64,000 nt of DNA from positions 62,001-126,000 of the forward strand of contig DASTOM010000011.1 of the NCBI GenBank assembly GCA_035762545.1, given 5' to 3'. The stretch's first letter is position 1. The number at the start of each line of letters is the position of its first letter. The position numbers were made by a program, and so were the translations under genes. Below the pieces are notes generated by a model, which worked only from the letters and a program-made list of their open reading frames with translations, was not told the origin of the DNA and did not search any database. This document shows, piece after piece, positions 15,254-24,256 of this stretch. This DNA is from JANQRA01 sp035762545. Its GTDB lineage: Bacteria; Actinomycetota; Acidimicrobiia; Spongiisociales; ZC4RG35.

Positions 15254-16293
15254 CGGGCTCGACGACCCCGGTCCAGGCGCGGCCTGCCCGTCTCGGGTGG
15301 GTCGGGCTGACGATCGGGGTCGTGGCTGTCCTCGTTGCTGCGATCCTCGGCGCGACACTGGGGGCGGCCGGGCTCGACCCGATGTCGGTGGTGCGTGCCC
15401 TGCTCGACGCCCTGCCGGGAGTGAGCGTCGAATCCGGGTTGTCCGAGGTGCAGTCGACGATCCTCTTCGAGATTCGCCTTCCACGGGTCGTCCTCGGGGG
15501 GATGGTCGGGGCGGTCCTCGCCGTGGCGGGTGCCTCGTATCAGGGTGTCTTCCGCAACGCCCTGGCCGACCCCTACCTGCTCGGGGTCGCCGCCGGCGCC
15601 GGTCTCGGCGCCACGATCGCGCTCAGCGTCCGGGGAGACTCCACCTTCCTGGCTCCCCTTGCCTTCGTCGGGGGAATGGCGGCGGTCGGGATCACCTATG
15701 TTCTGGGCCGATCTGTGGGAGGACGCTCCGCCACCTCACTGATCCTGGCCGGGGTGGCCGTGGCTGCCTTCGCCACTGCGGTTCAGACCTATCTGTTGCA
15801 GCGGGACACGGACACGTTCCGCGAGGTGTACGCCTGGATTCTGGGCCGGCTGGTGACGGTGGGCTGGTCCGAGGTTCGATCACTCGCCCCCTACGCGTTG
15901 ATCGCCACCGTCGTCATGTTCGGTGCCCGACGCCTCCTCGACGTGCTCAGCATCGGCGACGACGAGGCAAATGCGTTGGGGGTGAAGGTCGGGAGGGTTC
16001 GTGGCGTGGTCGTGGTGGCGGCAACCCTGGCGACGGCTGCCGCGGTCTCGGTGTCCGGTCTGATCGGCTTCGTCGGGATCATCGTGCCTCATGTCGTCCG
16101 TCTCGTCTTCGGCTGGAGCTACCGGGTGATCATCCCGCTGTCGTTTCTCTTCGGGGCGGCCTTTCTGATGCTGGCTGATATAGCGGCCAGGACCGTCGTG
16201 GCGCCGGCCGAGCTACCGATCGGCGTGATCACCGCCTTTCTGGGTGCCCCCTTCTTTCTCCTCGTTCTGCGGACGATGCGAGGACCGCCATGA
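15250..16293 (+). CDS. btuC: corrinoid ABC transporter permease (BtuC/FecCD family)
   Basis: A 347-aa integral membrane protein of the FecCD/BtuC type with about ten transmembrane helices. Family blocks are LPRVVLGGMVGAVLAVAGASYQGVFRNALADPYLLG and GLIGFVGIIVPHVVRLVFG, where the transmembrane subunit contacts the ATPase. The start is taken as TTG at 15250, overlapping the btuF stop; the longer upstream frame lies inside btuF. It forms the membrane pore for corrinoid uptake with the neighbouring binding protein and ATPase. The stop overlaps the next ATG by 4 bp. Confidence 0.88.
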   Translation: MTGSTTPVQARPARLGWVGLTIGVVAVLVAAILGATLGAAGLDPMSVVRALLDALPGVSVESGLSEVQSTILFEIRLPRVVLGGMVGAVLAVAGASYQGVFRNALADPYLLGVAAGAGLGATIALSVRGDSTFLAPLAFVGGMAAVGITYVLGRSVGGRSATSLILAGVAVAAFATAVQTYLLQRDTDTFREVYAWILGRLVTVGWSEVRSLAPYALIATVVMFGARRLLDVLSIGDDEANALGVKVGRVRGVVVVAATLATAAAVSVSGLIGFVGIIVPHVVRLVFGWSYRVIIPLSFLFGAAFLMLADIAARTVVAPAELPIGVITAFLGAPFFLLVLRTMRGPP

Positions 16294-17045
16294 TCGGATG
16301 GCAGGGAGTCGTGGTGACTTATGGAGATGTGCCCGTGCTCAAGTCGGTCAGCCTCGAAGTGGCCGATGGGCAGTGGCTCGGTCTCATCGGCCCCAATGGC
16401 GCAGGGAAGACGACGATGATCAAGGCCGGTGTCGGAGTGGTGGAGTACTCCGGCGTGGTCGCCGTCAACGGGCAAGAGGCGCGCCGAGGGGAGGATGTCG
16501 CATGGATGCCGCAACGACCACACCTCCCCGACGAGATGGGAGTCGCCGACTATGTGATGCTCGGGCGTACCCCACACCTCGGTTATCTCGGCGCCGAGAG
16601 CAAACATGACGTCGACACGGTTCGCACCTCGATCGAGAAGCTCGGGTTGTCCGGGTTCGAGAGACGTCCGCTCGGAACCCTGTCCGGCGGTGAGGCCCAG
16701 CGTGTGGTGCTTGCCCGCGCACTCGCTCAGGAGGCACCCGTGCTGCTTCTGGACGAGCCCACGGCAAGTCTCGACATCAGCCATGCCGTCGAGGTTCTCG
16801 ACGTTGTCGACGACTTGAGGCGCACCGAGAGCCTGACGATCGTCATGGCGGCTCACGATCTCACACTGGCGGGCCGGTACTGCGAGCGTCTTGCGTTGAT
16901 CGCCGGCGGAGAGGTCGTGGCAGACGGTGACCCGTCGATGGTGCTCACCGAGGACCTTCTCGGGGCTCACTACGGTGCCGGAATAAGAGTGCTGGCCGAC
17001 GAGGACGGCCCGATCGTCGTGCCCGTGAGGAGGTCGAATGACTGA
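16290..17045 (+). CDS. btuD: corrinoid ABC transporter ATPase (BtuD-like)
   Basis: A 251-aa ABC ATPase. Walker A GPNGAGKT is at 34-41, the Q-loop at WMPQRPHLP, the signature LSGGEAQ at 131-137, Walker B VLLLDEPTASLD at about 151-162 and the switch histidine in MAAHDLTLAG. It couples ATP hydrolysis to corrinoid import through the permease encoded immediately upstream (ATGA overlap at 16290). The 3' end overlaps the adenosyltransferase gene by 8 bp. FepC-like transporters share this architecture, so the substrate comes from operon context. Confidence 0.88.
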   Translation: MIGWQGVVVTYGDVPVLKSVSLEVADGQWLGLIGPNGAGKTTMIKAGVGVVEYSGVVAVNGQEARRGEDVAWMPQRPHLPDEMGVADYVMLGRTPHLGYLGAESKHDVDTVRTSIEKLGLSGFERRPLGTLSGGEAQRVVLARALAQEAPVLLLDEPTASLDISHAVEVLDVVDDLRRTESLTIVMAAHDLTLAGRYCERLALIAGGEVVADGDPSMVLTEDLLGAHYGAGIRVLADEDGPIVVPVRRSND

Positions 17046-17604
17046 GCAACAACCGCCGAGGGAAGCTCCACCCAAAGGCAGTGTGCGGGCCCCATCCTTG
17101 GTCCTGGTGAACACCGGTGACGGGAAAGGGAAATCGACCGCTGCTTTTGGGACGGCGATTCGTGCGGTGGCCCGCGGCTGGCGGGTGGCGGTGGTCCAGT
17201 TCCTCAAGTCGGGGGAATGGTCGGTGGGCGAGGAGAAGATAGGGCGCCAACTGGGTATCGATTGGTGGGCCATGGGTGATGGCTTCACCTGGGATTCGGA
17301 GGACATCGAGGAGTCGGAGGCGATAGCACGCGCCGCTTGGGAGCGAGCCGGCGCCGTCATCGACAGCGGCGACTACGACCTCGTCGTTCTCGATGAGGTC
17401 ACGTACCCGATCAATTGGGGGTGGATCCCCTTGTCCGAGGTCCTCGCCCGGATCGCGGCCCGGCCGGACAAGGTCAATCTGATACTCACCGGGCGTGACG
17501 CCCCGGAGGATCTCATCGCAATGGCGGACACGGTGACGGAGATGACGAAGGTGAAGCACGCCTACGACGCCGGGATCATGGCCCGCCGGGGGATCGACTA
17601 TTGA
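17038..17604 (+). CDS. cobO: cob(I)yrinic acid a,c-diamide / corrinoid adenosyltransferase
   Basis: A 188-aa protein of the CobA/CobO/BtuR type that attaches the 5'-deoxyadenosyl group of ATP to cobalt. The P-loop NTGDGKGKS is at 25-33, followed by RVAVVQFLKSGEW and the DEVTYPINWGW block that family members use around the active site. Adenosylation of imported corrinoid is the first salvage step. ATG at 17038 overlaps the ATPase gene. The stop overlaps the TTG start of cobU. Confidence 0.92.
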   Translation: MTEQQPPREAPPKGSVRAPSLVLVNTGDGKGKSTAAFGTAIRAVARGWRVAVVQFLKSGEWSVGEEKIGRQLGIDWWAMGDGFTWDSEDIEESEAIARAAWERAGAVIDSGDYDLVVLDEVTYPINWGWIPLSEVLARIAARPDKVNLILTGRDAPEDLIAMADTVTEMTKVKHAYDAGIMARRGIDY

Positions 17605-18119
17605 TCTTCCTCCTCGGCGGGGCACGATCCGGCAAGTCCAAGCTCGCCGTGGCGATCGCTGAGAAGAGTGGTCAACGTGTCCGGTTGTTGGCTACCGCTG
17701 CGGCCATCGACGAGGAGATGGAGCGACGCATTTCGTCCCACCGCGCCAACCGCCCCTCGGACTGGGTAGTCGTCGAAGAGCCCATTTACATCGCTCGTGC
17801 GCTTGCCGAGGCGGCGCCCGACGAAACGGTTGTGCTGGACTGTGTCACCCTCTGGATCTCCAACTTGATGATGGAGCGGAACGATGCCGACATCATGAAC
17901 ATGGTCGGCGAAGCGGCTCGGATCGCCTCAGCCCGCATCTCCACGACCGTCGTGGTGAGCAACGAAGTCGGTGAAGGGCTCGTTCCTATGGATCCCGTCG
18001 GGCGGCGCTTCCGGGACCTGCAGGGGACGGCCAACCAGGTCTTCGCCACCGAGGCGGAGACTGCCTACCTGGTCGTCGCCGGGAGGACACTGGAACTCGA
18101 CCGCACCCTCGCCAAGTGA
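17601..18119 (+). CDS. cobU: adenosylcobinamide kinase / adenosylcobinamide-phosphate guanylyltransferase
   Basis: A 172-aa bifunctional CobU. It phosphorylates adenosylcobinamide and then transfers GMP to it, activating it for joining to the lower ligand. The P-loop GGARSGKS is at 6-13, the guanylylated histidine corresponds to H47 in ISSHRANRP, and WVVVEEP and VLDCVTLWISNLM follow as in the family. The TTG start at 17601 is fixed by the 4-bp overlap with cobO. The GTG start of cobT overlaps its stop. Confidence 0.92.
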   Translation: MIFLLGGARSGKSKLAVAIAEKSGQRVRLLATAAAIDEEMERRISSHRANRPSDWVVVEEPIYIARALAEAAPDETVVLDCVTLWISNLMMERNDADIMNMVGEAARIASARISTTVVVSNEVGEGLVPMDPVGRRFRDLQGTANQVFATEAETAYLVVAGRTLELDRTLAK

Positions 18120-19099
18120 CCGATCTCTCACGCGGCATTTCGATCGGCCCCGACACCTCGACGTCACGCCTTGTCGCGGAGCGGGTCGCACAGGTGCTGC
18201 GTCCAATCGGTGCACTGAAGCGTCTCGACGAACTCGCCGTGTGGCTGGCAGGCTGGCAGCGGACCGAGACGCCCGGCATCGATTCGGCACATGTCGTTGT
18301 GTTTGCGGGGGACCACGGTGTCGCAGTCGAGGGCGTCAGCGCCTATCCGCAGTCCGTCACCATGTCGATGGTCGGCGCCCTACACGGTGGGATAGCCACG
18401 GCGTCAGCCCTTTCGAGGCGGGTGGGTGCCACCCTGAGCGTCATCGATGTCGGCAGGGGAGTGCCGACCGCGAACATCCGGACAGGTCCGGCCCTGACGC
18501 CGCCCCAATTCGAATCCGCAGTCGAGGTCGGCAGACAGGCTGTGCTGAGCTTGGGTCGGGTCGACGTCCTGATCCCGGGGGAGGTCGGAATCGGCAACAC
18601 CACCTGCGCTTCAGCCCTGGCCGCGGCGCTGTACGGCGGCGACGTAACCAAATGGGTGGGGCGCGGCACCGGCCTGGATGACGACGGTTTGGCGAGGAAG
18701 GCCGAGGTTGTAGCGGAGGCAGTGCGCCGGGCCGGACCGGCGGAGCCGCTCGAACTCCTGCGCCAGCTTGGTGGCTGGGAGTTGGCAGCCATTGCCGGGG
18801 CGGTGATTCAGGCTCGCGAGTCGTCCATTCCGGTGCTGTTGGATGGATTCGTCACGACGGCGGCGGTGATGCCACTGGAAGTCGTCCAGCCTGGATTTCT
18901 CGAGCATTGCTGGCCGGCACACGTGTCCGCCGAACCGGGTCACCGGGCTCTGGTCGAACGGTTGGGTCGGGCGCCGATCCTCGATCTCGAGATGCGTCTG
19001 GGAGAGGCCAGTGGTGCCTTGGTCGCATTGCCGATTCTGGACCTTGCCGCGGTCGCCGTCACGGATGTGGCCACATTCGCTGACATCGGGACGTCGTGA
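18116..19099 (+). CDS. cobT: nicotinate-nucleotide:dimethylbenzimidazole phosphoribosyltransferase
   Basis: A 327-aa CobT, slightly shorter than the usual 340-356. It makes alpha-ribazole phosphate, the lower-ligand precursor. Diagnostic blocks are VVVFAGDHGVAVEGVSAYP, GEVGIGNTTCASAL, VLLDGFVTTAAVM and the C-terminal LEMRLGEASGALVALPIL carrying the catalytic glutamate region. The GTG start at 18116 and the 4-bp overlaps on both sides point to coupled translation. CobU, CobT and CobS together complete the nucleotide-loop pathway. Confidence 0.93.
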   Translation: MTDLSRGISIGPDTSTSRLVAERVAQVLRPIGALKRLDELAVWLAGWQRTETPGIDSAHVVVFAGDHGVAVEGVSAYPQSVTMSMVGALHGGIATASALSRRVGATLSVIDVGRGVPTANIRTGPALTPPQFESAVEVGRQAVLSLGRVDVLIPGEVGIGNTTCASALAAALYGGDVTKWVGRGTGLDDDGLARKAEVVAEAVRRAGPAEPLELLRQLGGWELAAIAGAVIQARESSIPVLLDGFVTTAAVMPLEVVQPGFLEHCWPAHVSAEPGHRALVERLGRAPILDLEMRLGEASGALVALPILDLAAVAVTDVATFADIGTS

Positions 19100-19848
19100 A
19101 GGGGTTCCTGTCTGCGGTCGCGTTCCTGACCCGAGTCCCCGTCGTCGGGGGCCACCGGGACCCGGCGAGAGCGGTCCCGTGGTTCCCGGTCGTCGGCAGC
19201 CTGATCGGGCTCTTCGTCGCCGGGGTGTACGCCCTGGTCTACGACGTGGGCCCATCGCCGCTGGCGGCCACGCTCGCCGTGGTCGCCGGAATGGTCCTGA
19301 CCGGCGGATTCCACGAGGATGGTTTTGCCGACAGCATGGATGCAATCGGGTCGGGGGCGCGTGGGGAGCAGGCCCTCGAGATCATGAAGGACTCCCGTCT
19401 CGGCACCTTCGGAACCCTGGCGGTGGTGGTTACCGTCGTCTGGCGGATCCTGGCCGTGGCGGCTCTGTCGCCGCTCACCGCGATATCTGGACTGGTCATG
19501 GCGCACACCCTGGGCCGGGCCGGGGCGGTTGTGCTCATGTCCACGACTCCTCCCGCCAAAGCAGAAGGGCTGGGTGTGTTGGGGGTTCCCTCCGGTGGGG
19601 CGTGGTTCGCAGCAGGGTCCGGAGCGGTGCTTGCCACTCTGGCGGGAGGTTGGTGGGTGGTCCCCGGCGTTGGCTTGGTGGCGGCAGCGGCGGCGTGGCT
19701 ACGCGGAGTCTCCCGGAAACGGTTCGGCGGGATCACCGGTGACATCCTCGGGGCATGCGAACAGCTGGGCGAGATGCTCATCCTCACACTGGTGGTCGGG
19801 TTGACCTGGAACGACTTCGATCCCTGGTGGCTCGACCTCCTGCAGTGA
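19096..19848 (+). CDS. cobS: adenosylcobinamide-GDP ribazoletransferase (cobalamin synthase)
   Basis: A 250-aa polytopic membrane enzyme that joins adenosylcobinamide-GDP to alpha-ribazole (phosphate), the last step of nucleotide-loop assembly. The acidic active-site block GGFHEDGFADSMDAIGSG and the SRLGTFGTLAVV block are clear, followed by several hydrophobic helices. GTG start at 19096. It is the last gene of the riboswitch operon and ends 7 bp before the convergent ABC exporter gene. No cobD/cbiB or cobC is present here, so the operon looks built for cobinamide or incomplete-corrinoid salvage. Confidence 0.92.
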   Translation: MKGFLSAVAFLTRVPVVGGHRDPARAVPWFPVVGSLIGLFVAGVYALVYDVGPSPLAATLAVVAGMVLTGGFHEDGFADSMDAIGSGARGEQALEIMKDSRLGTFGTLAVVVTVVWRILAVAALSPLTAISGLVMAHTLGRAGAVVLMSTTPPAKAEGLGVLGVPSGGAWFAAGSGAVLATLAGGWWVVPGVGLVAAAAAWLRGVSRKRFGGITGDILGACEQLGEMLILTLVVGLTWNDFDPWWLDLLQ

Positions 19849-19855
19849 GATGTGT

Positions 19856-21877
19856 TCAGTTGGCCGCGGCCGGGTGGGCCGTTGCCCCCGGGAAGCCGGG
19901 TGCGGTGACCGGTGCGTCGTCTTCGATGTCGGGACCGGTGAACTGGGAGTTGTAGAGATCGGCGTAAGCCCCGCCCAGTGCGATGAGTTCGTCGTGAGAC
20001 CCACGCTCCACGATCTGGCCGTCCTCCATCATCAGGATCAGATCGGCATTGCGAATCGTGGACAAACGGTGGGCGATCACGAAGCTGGTCCGGTTGGTGC
20101 GTAGTGCGGCCATGGCGTGTTGGAGCAGCACTTCCGTGCGGGTGTCGACGGAACTGGTCGCTTCGTCGAGGATCAAAAGGGCAGGCTGGGAGAGAAACGC
20201 CCGCGCGATGGTGATCAGCTGTTTCTCACCGGCGCTGATGTTGGAGCCTTCGTCGTCGATGACGGTGTCGTAGCCATCGGGCAGGCTGTGAACGAACCGA
20301 TCGACGAATGTCGCCTTCGCTGCCTCGAGGATCTCGTCTTCGGTGGCGTCGGGACGGCCGTAGGCGATGTTGTCGCGGATGGTTCCCTTGAACAGCCAGG
20401 TGTCCTGTAGGACCATCCCGACCTGTGATCGCAGGGCCGACCTCTGCAGGGTGGCGATGTCGGTTCCGTCGAGTGTGATCCTCCCGGCGTCCAGCTCGTA
20501 GAACCTCATGATCAGGTTGACGAGTGTCGTTTTGCCCGCTCCGGTGGGTCCGACGATGGCAACCATCTCGCCGGGCTCGACCTTCATGCTCAGGTCCTCG
20601 ATCAGGGGCCGGTCGGGGTCGTAGCGGAAGGACACGTTCTCGAAGACGACCGCACCGCGGGTCTCGCCTTCGATCGTCCCCATGTGTTGGTCGGATGGCT
20701 CCTCGTCCTCGTCGAGAAGCTCGAAGACCCGCTCAGCCGAGGCGACGCCCGACTGGAGGAGATTGACCATCGATGCGATCTGGGTGATCGGCTGGGTGAA
20801 TTGGCGGGAGTACTGGATGAAGGCCTGTACCTCTCCCAGTGTCATTGTCCCACTGGCGACTCGCAGGCCTCCGATCACGGCGATGACGACGTAGTTCAGG
20901 TTTCCGATGAACATCATCACCGGCATGATCAGGCCGGAGAGGAACTGCGCCTTGAAGCTCGACTGGTACAGGTTCTCGTTCTCGATCTCGAACTCGGCCT
21001 GCACTTCCTCCTGGCGGCCGAAGACTTTGACCAGGGCGTGCCCTGTGAACCCCTCTTCGATGCGACTGTTCAGGGTGCCGGTGTAGCGCCACTGGTCGAT
21101 GAACTGCTTCTGCGATCGCTTCATGATCACCCCGGCCACGACCATGGTCACCGGGATCGTCACCAGGGCGATGAGGGCGAGAGTGGGGGAGATGGCGAAC
21201 ATCATCACGACCACGAAGACCACCGTGAGCAAGGAGGTCAGGACCTGGCTCATCGTCTGTTGGAGGCTCTGGGAGATGTTGTCGATGTCGTTGGTGACGC
21301 GGCTGAGTAGCTCACCACGTGGCTGACGATCGAAGTACTTGAGCGGCAGTCGGTTGAGCTTGTTCTCGACGTCGGAGCGCAGCCGATAGATGGTCGCCTG
21401 GACCACGTCGTTGAGCAACCAGCCCTGGAGGTACGACAGCAGCGCAGAACCGGCATAGAGGGCGACCACTCCGAGGAGCACGAACCCGAGGGCTTCGAAA
21501 TCGATCCCGACGCCGGGGGCGAAGTCGATCCCGCTCAGCATGTCGGCGATCTGATCCTGTCCGGACGCCCGGGCACCTTCGATCGCCTGTTCCTTCGTCA
21601 TCCCCTCGGGGAGTTGTCCCCCGATGGCGCCCGAGAACACGATGTCGGTGGCCTGGCCGAGGGCCCTTGGGCCGAATGAAGCAAGTGCGACGCTGACGAT
21701 CGCCGCCAACAGCAGGAGGATGACCTTGGCCCGATGCGGCTTCAACTGGCTGACCAGACGTCGGAGTGAAGGTCCGAAGTCGAGGGCTTTCTGGCCGAGT
21801 TGGCCGGTCATCATGCCGTGACCAGGCCCTCTGGGGGCCTCGATCCGCTCGGTCTCCTTCAGCGTGCGGTTACTCAT
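19856..21877 (-). CDS. ABC exporter subunit 2 (fused TMD-NBD, heterodimeric type)
   Basis: A 673-aa half-transporter: N-terminal tail, six transmembrane helices (about 40-360) and an ATPase domain. Walker A GPTGAGKTT, signature block NISAGEKQL, Walker B LLILDEATSSVD and switch H in VIAHRLST are intact. The insert of about 50 residues between the first two helices is common in the longer partner of heterodimeric exporters of the MDR/LmrA class. ATG at 21877 overlaps the stop of the partner gene (ATGA), which is why I reject the longer frame. Regulated with tetR; the substrate is probably a lipid or drug. Confidence 0.88.
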   Translation of the reverse strand: MSNRTLKETERIEAPRGPGHGMMTGQLGQKALDFGPSLRRLVSQLKPHRAKVILLLLAAIVSVALASFGPRALGQATDIVFSGAIGGQLPEGMTKEQAIEGARASGQDQIADMLSGIDFAPGVGIDFEALGFVLLGVVALYAGSALLSYLQGWLLNDVVQATIYRLRSDVENKLNRLPLKYFDRQPRGELLSRVTNDIDNISQSLQQTMSQVLTSLLTVVFVVVMMFAISPTLALIALVTIPVTMVVAGVIMKRSQKQFIDQWRYTGTLNSRIEEGFTGHALVKVFGRQEEVQAEFEIENENLYQSSFKAQFLSGLIMPVMMFIGNLNYVVIAVIGGLRVASGTMTLGEVQAFIQYSRQFTQPITQIASMVNLLQSGVASAERVFELLDEDEEPSDQHMGTIEGETRGAVVFENVSFRYDPDRPLIEDLSMKVEPGEMVAIVGPTGAGKTTLVNLIMRFYELDAGRITLDGTDIATLQRSALRSQVGMVLQDTWLFKGTIRDNIAYGRPDATEDEILEAAKATFVDRFVHSLPDGYDTVIDDEGSNISAGEKQLITIARAFLSQPALLILDEATSSVDTRTEVLLQHAMAALRTNRTSFVIAHRLSTIRNADLILMMEDGQIVERGSHDELIALGGAYADLYNSQFTGPDIEDDAPVTAPGFPGATAHPAAAN

Positions 21878-23607
21878 CAGACCGCCTCCGCCTGTGCCTG
21901 CGACTCGACGATCTCGACATAGGTCGGACACGTCTCGAGGAGCTCGGCGTGGCTTCCGAGACCCATGACCTGTCCGTCCTCCAACACCAGGATGCGGGTG
22001 GCGTCGACGATCGTCGAGATGCGCTGGGCGACGATGACCATGGTGGCCTCGCGGGTCACGGGGACCAGAGCTCGCCTCAGACGGGCGTCCGTCGCGAGGT
22101 CGAGCGCGGAGAACGAGTCGTCGAACACATAGATCTCGGGCCGCCGAACCAGCGCACGGGCGATCTGCAATCGCTGGCGTTGGCCGCCTGACACGTTGGT
22201 GCCGCCTTGGGAGATGGTGGAGTCGAGCCCGTTGGGCATCGCCGCGACGAAGTCACGGGCCTGGGCGATCTCCAGAGCCTCCCACATCTCGTCCTCGGTG
22301 GCGTCGGGATTGCCGTAGCGAAGGTTGGAGGCAACGGTCCCGGAGAAGAGATACGGGTTCTGAGGGACCAACCCGATCCGCTCCCACAGGGCCTCCGGCT
22401 CGTAATCCCGGACATCGACGGCGTCTACCTTGACCGAGCCGGAGGTCACGTCGAACATACGTGGGATCAGGTTCAGGAGGGTCGTCTTGCCGGCCCCGGT
22501 GGAGCCGACGATGGCCAGCGTCTCTCCCGGTCCGGCCGATGCGCTCACATTGCTCAGGACAGGGTGGTCGGCGCCCGGATAGGCGAAGGTGACGTCATCG
22601 AGCACCAGCCGACCTTTCTGCAGGGGCTCGACCACACCCTTCTCGGGTGGCTTCACGGTCGGTTCCTTGTCGAGCACCTCCCCGATTCGGTCGGCTGAGA
22701 CCGCGGCGCGAGGCACCATCACGAACATGAAGGTCGCCATCATCACCGACATCAGGATCTGGAGGAGATAGGTGAGAAAGGCGGTCAGCGACCCGATCTC
22801 CATCGCACCGGCCTCGATCCTGATTCCTCCGAACCAGAGCACGGCGACACTCGACAGGTTGAGGATGAGCATGACCACCGGGAACATCGCCGCCATCCAT
22901 CGGCCGACGGTGAGAGCGACATTGGTCAGGTCGGTGTTGGCCTCGTCGAATCGCTTTGCTTCGTAGGGCTCTCGCACGAACGCTCGGAGGACCCTGATGC
23001 CCGTGGCTTGTTCCCTGAGCACACGGTTGACGTTGTCGATCTTCTTCTGCATCACCCGGAACGAGGGGATGAGCCGACTGGCGATGAATGCGACTGTCGC
23101 TCCGAGCAGGGGGACGGCGACGACCACGAGCCAGGACAGGCCGACGTCCTCGCGAAGGGCCATGATGATCCCGCCGACCATCATGATCGGAGCGGTCACC
23201 ATCATCGTGAGGGCCATTGCCGTGACCATCTGGACCTGCTGGACGTCGTTGGTGTTCCGGGTGATCAGAGAAGGGGCACCGAATTCGGCGACCTCGCGGC
23301 TCGAGAAGTCTCCGACCTTGTGGAAGACCGCCGACCGCACGTCCCTCCCGAATCCCATCGCGGTCCTCGATCCGAAGTAGACGGCCACAACGGTCGTCGC
23401 GATCTGGATGAGCGAGACCCCGAGCATGATGAGACCGGTGCGAACTATGTAGCCCGTGTCTCCCCTGACCACCCCGTTGTCGATGATGTCGGCGTTGAGG
23501 GTGGGGAGGTAGAGAGCCGCGATGGTGGCGATCAACTGGAGGACGAGCACGTAGATCAGCTCTCGGCGGTAGGCGGCCATGAACCGCTTGATCAGGGTCC
23601 ACAACAT
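21877..23607 (-). CDS. ABC exporter subunit 1 (fused TMD-NBD, heterodimeric type)
   Basis: A 576-aa half-transporter starting MLWTLIKRFMAAYRRELIY at ATG 23607, which overlaps the tetR stop by 4 bp. Six transmembrane helices are followed by an ATPase domain with Walker A GSTGAGKTT, signature NVSGGQRQR, and IYVFDDSFSALD as Walker B. Here D replaces the catalytic glutamate after the Walker B aspartate (FDD, not DE), and the switch position is VAQRIST (Q for H). That marks this as the degenerate-site half of an asymmetric exporter. The partner encoded at 19856 carries the canonical residues. Confidence 0.88.
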   Translation of the reverse strand: MLWTLIKRFMAAYRRELIYVLVLQLIATIAALYLPTLNADIIDNGVVRGDTGYIVRTGLIMLGVSLIQIATTVVAVYFGSRTAMGFGRDVRSAVFHKVGDFSSREVAEFGAPSLITRNTNDVQQVQMVTAMALTMMVTAPIMMVGGIIMALREDVGLSWLVVVAVPLLGATVAFIASRLIPSFRVMQKKIDNVNRVLREQATGIRVLRAFVREPYEAKRFDEANTDLTNVALTVGRWMAAMFPVVMLILNLSSVAVLWFGGIRIEAGAMEIGSLTAFLTYLLQILMSVMMATFMFVMVPRAAVSADRIGEVLDKEPTVKPPEKGVVEPLQKGRLVLDDVTFAYPGADHPVLSNVSASAGPGETLAIVGSTGAGKTTLLNLIPRMFDVTSGSVKVDAVDVRDYEPEALWERIGLVPQNPYLFSGTVASNLRYGNPDATEDEMWEALEIAQARDFVAAMPNGLDSTISQGGTNVSGGQRQRLQIARALVRRPEIYVFDDSFSALDLATDARLRRALVPVTREATMVIVAQRISTIVDATRILVLEDGQVMGLGSHAELLETCPTYVEIVESQAQAEAV

Positions 23608-24209
23608 CAGGATCGGTCCCCGGTCGTCACGCCTCTGAGCAGCACGCCGATCGCCTCTTCGGCCGTGATCAGCTCGTCGGGGTCGTTGAGCGGGAATGAC
23701 ACGGCGTGGAGCAGCCCACGGAAAGCGGCGGCTGCCCGCGCCGGGGCGACGGTCAGGTTGGCCTGCTCGTCGTCGAAGAGGCGGGTGAGGGCACTGAAGA
23801 GGAGGCTGTTGGCCTTGACCGCCTCTCGATGGGCGTCGTGAAAGGTCTTCTCCGGTGGCGGTGGCATCGATCGAAATACGGCGGCCAGCGCGTGGACCCG
23901 CTCGTATCTCTTCAGGATGATGGCCGCCGCCTTTCTCAGCTTGACCTCGAACGGCAGATCTCTTTCGATTCGGTAGAGCATCTCGATCTCGGGTGCGGGG
24001 TCCCACGCCGACCGGACTGCTGCGTAGATCAGTGACGCCTTGTCGGGAAAGACCCGAAAGATGGTCCCCTCCGCGATCCCGGCTGCCTCCGCCATCTGGG
24101 CGGTCGTGACGTTTGCGCCACGCTCGAGAAGCAGGGGTATGACTGCCTCGAGGATGGCGGTTCTCCTGGCTTCGGGGGAGAGGGGCACCGCCCTCTGCTT
24201 GGTATTCAC
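23607..24209 (-). CDS. TetR-family transcriptional repressor
   Basis: A 200-aa TetR regulator. The N-terminal helix-turn-helix reads AILEAVIPLLLERGANVTTAQMAEAAGIAEGTIFRVFPDKASLIYAAV, in which the GIAEGTIFRVFPDK stretch is the recognition helix. The C-terminal two thirds is the ligand domain. GTG start at 24209; no clear ribosome-binding site, so it may be leaderless. It is first in a translationally coupled tetR-ABC-ABC operon, and a perfect-arm palindrome lies 16 bp upstream. It probably represses its own operon until a substrate of the exporter binds. Confidence 0.88.
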   Translation of the reverse strand: MNTKQRAVPLSPEARRTAILEAVIPLLLERGANVTTAQMAEAAGIAEGTIFRVFPDKASLIYAAVRSAWDPAPEIEMLYRIERDLPFEVKLRKAAAIILKRYERVHALAAVFRSMPPPPEKTFHDAHREAVKANSLLFSALTRLFDDEQANLTVAPARAAAAFRGLLHAVSFPLNDPDELITAEEAIGVLLRGVTTGDRS

Positions 24210-24224
24210 CCGATGAGGATAACA

Positions 24225-24244
24225 GTGAGTGAGTGCTCACTCAC
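24225..24244. promoter_or_regulatory. TetR operator palindrome
   Basis: Exact 9-bp arms GTGAGTGAG and CTCACTCAC separated by TG, immediately upstream of the tetR start. Each arm contains repeated GTGA/TCAC units, and GAGTGAGTGCTCACTC-like palindromes are common for TetR sites. It most likely autoregulates the exporter operon. Confidence 0.75.
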
Positions 24245-24256
24245 AACGGCAGGATT

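Noticed and set aside
21877..24240. 787-aa frame extending the first ABC exporter subunit
   Set aside because: The extra N-terminus is an Arg/Pro-rich out-of-frame reading of the tetR gene; ATG at 23607 overlaps the tetR stop and starts the first membrane domain.
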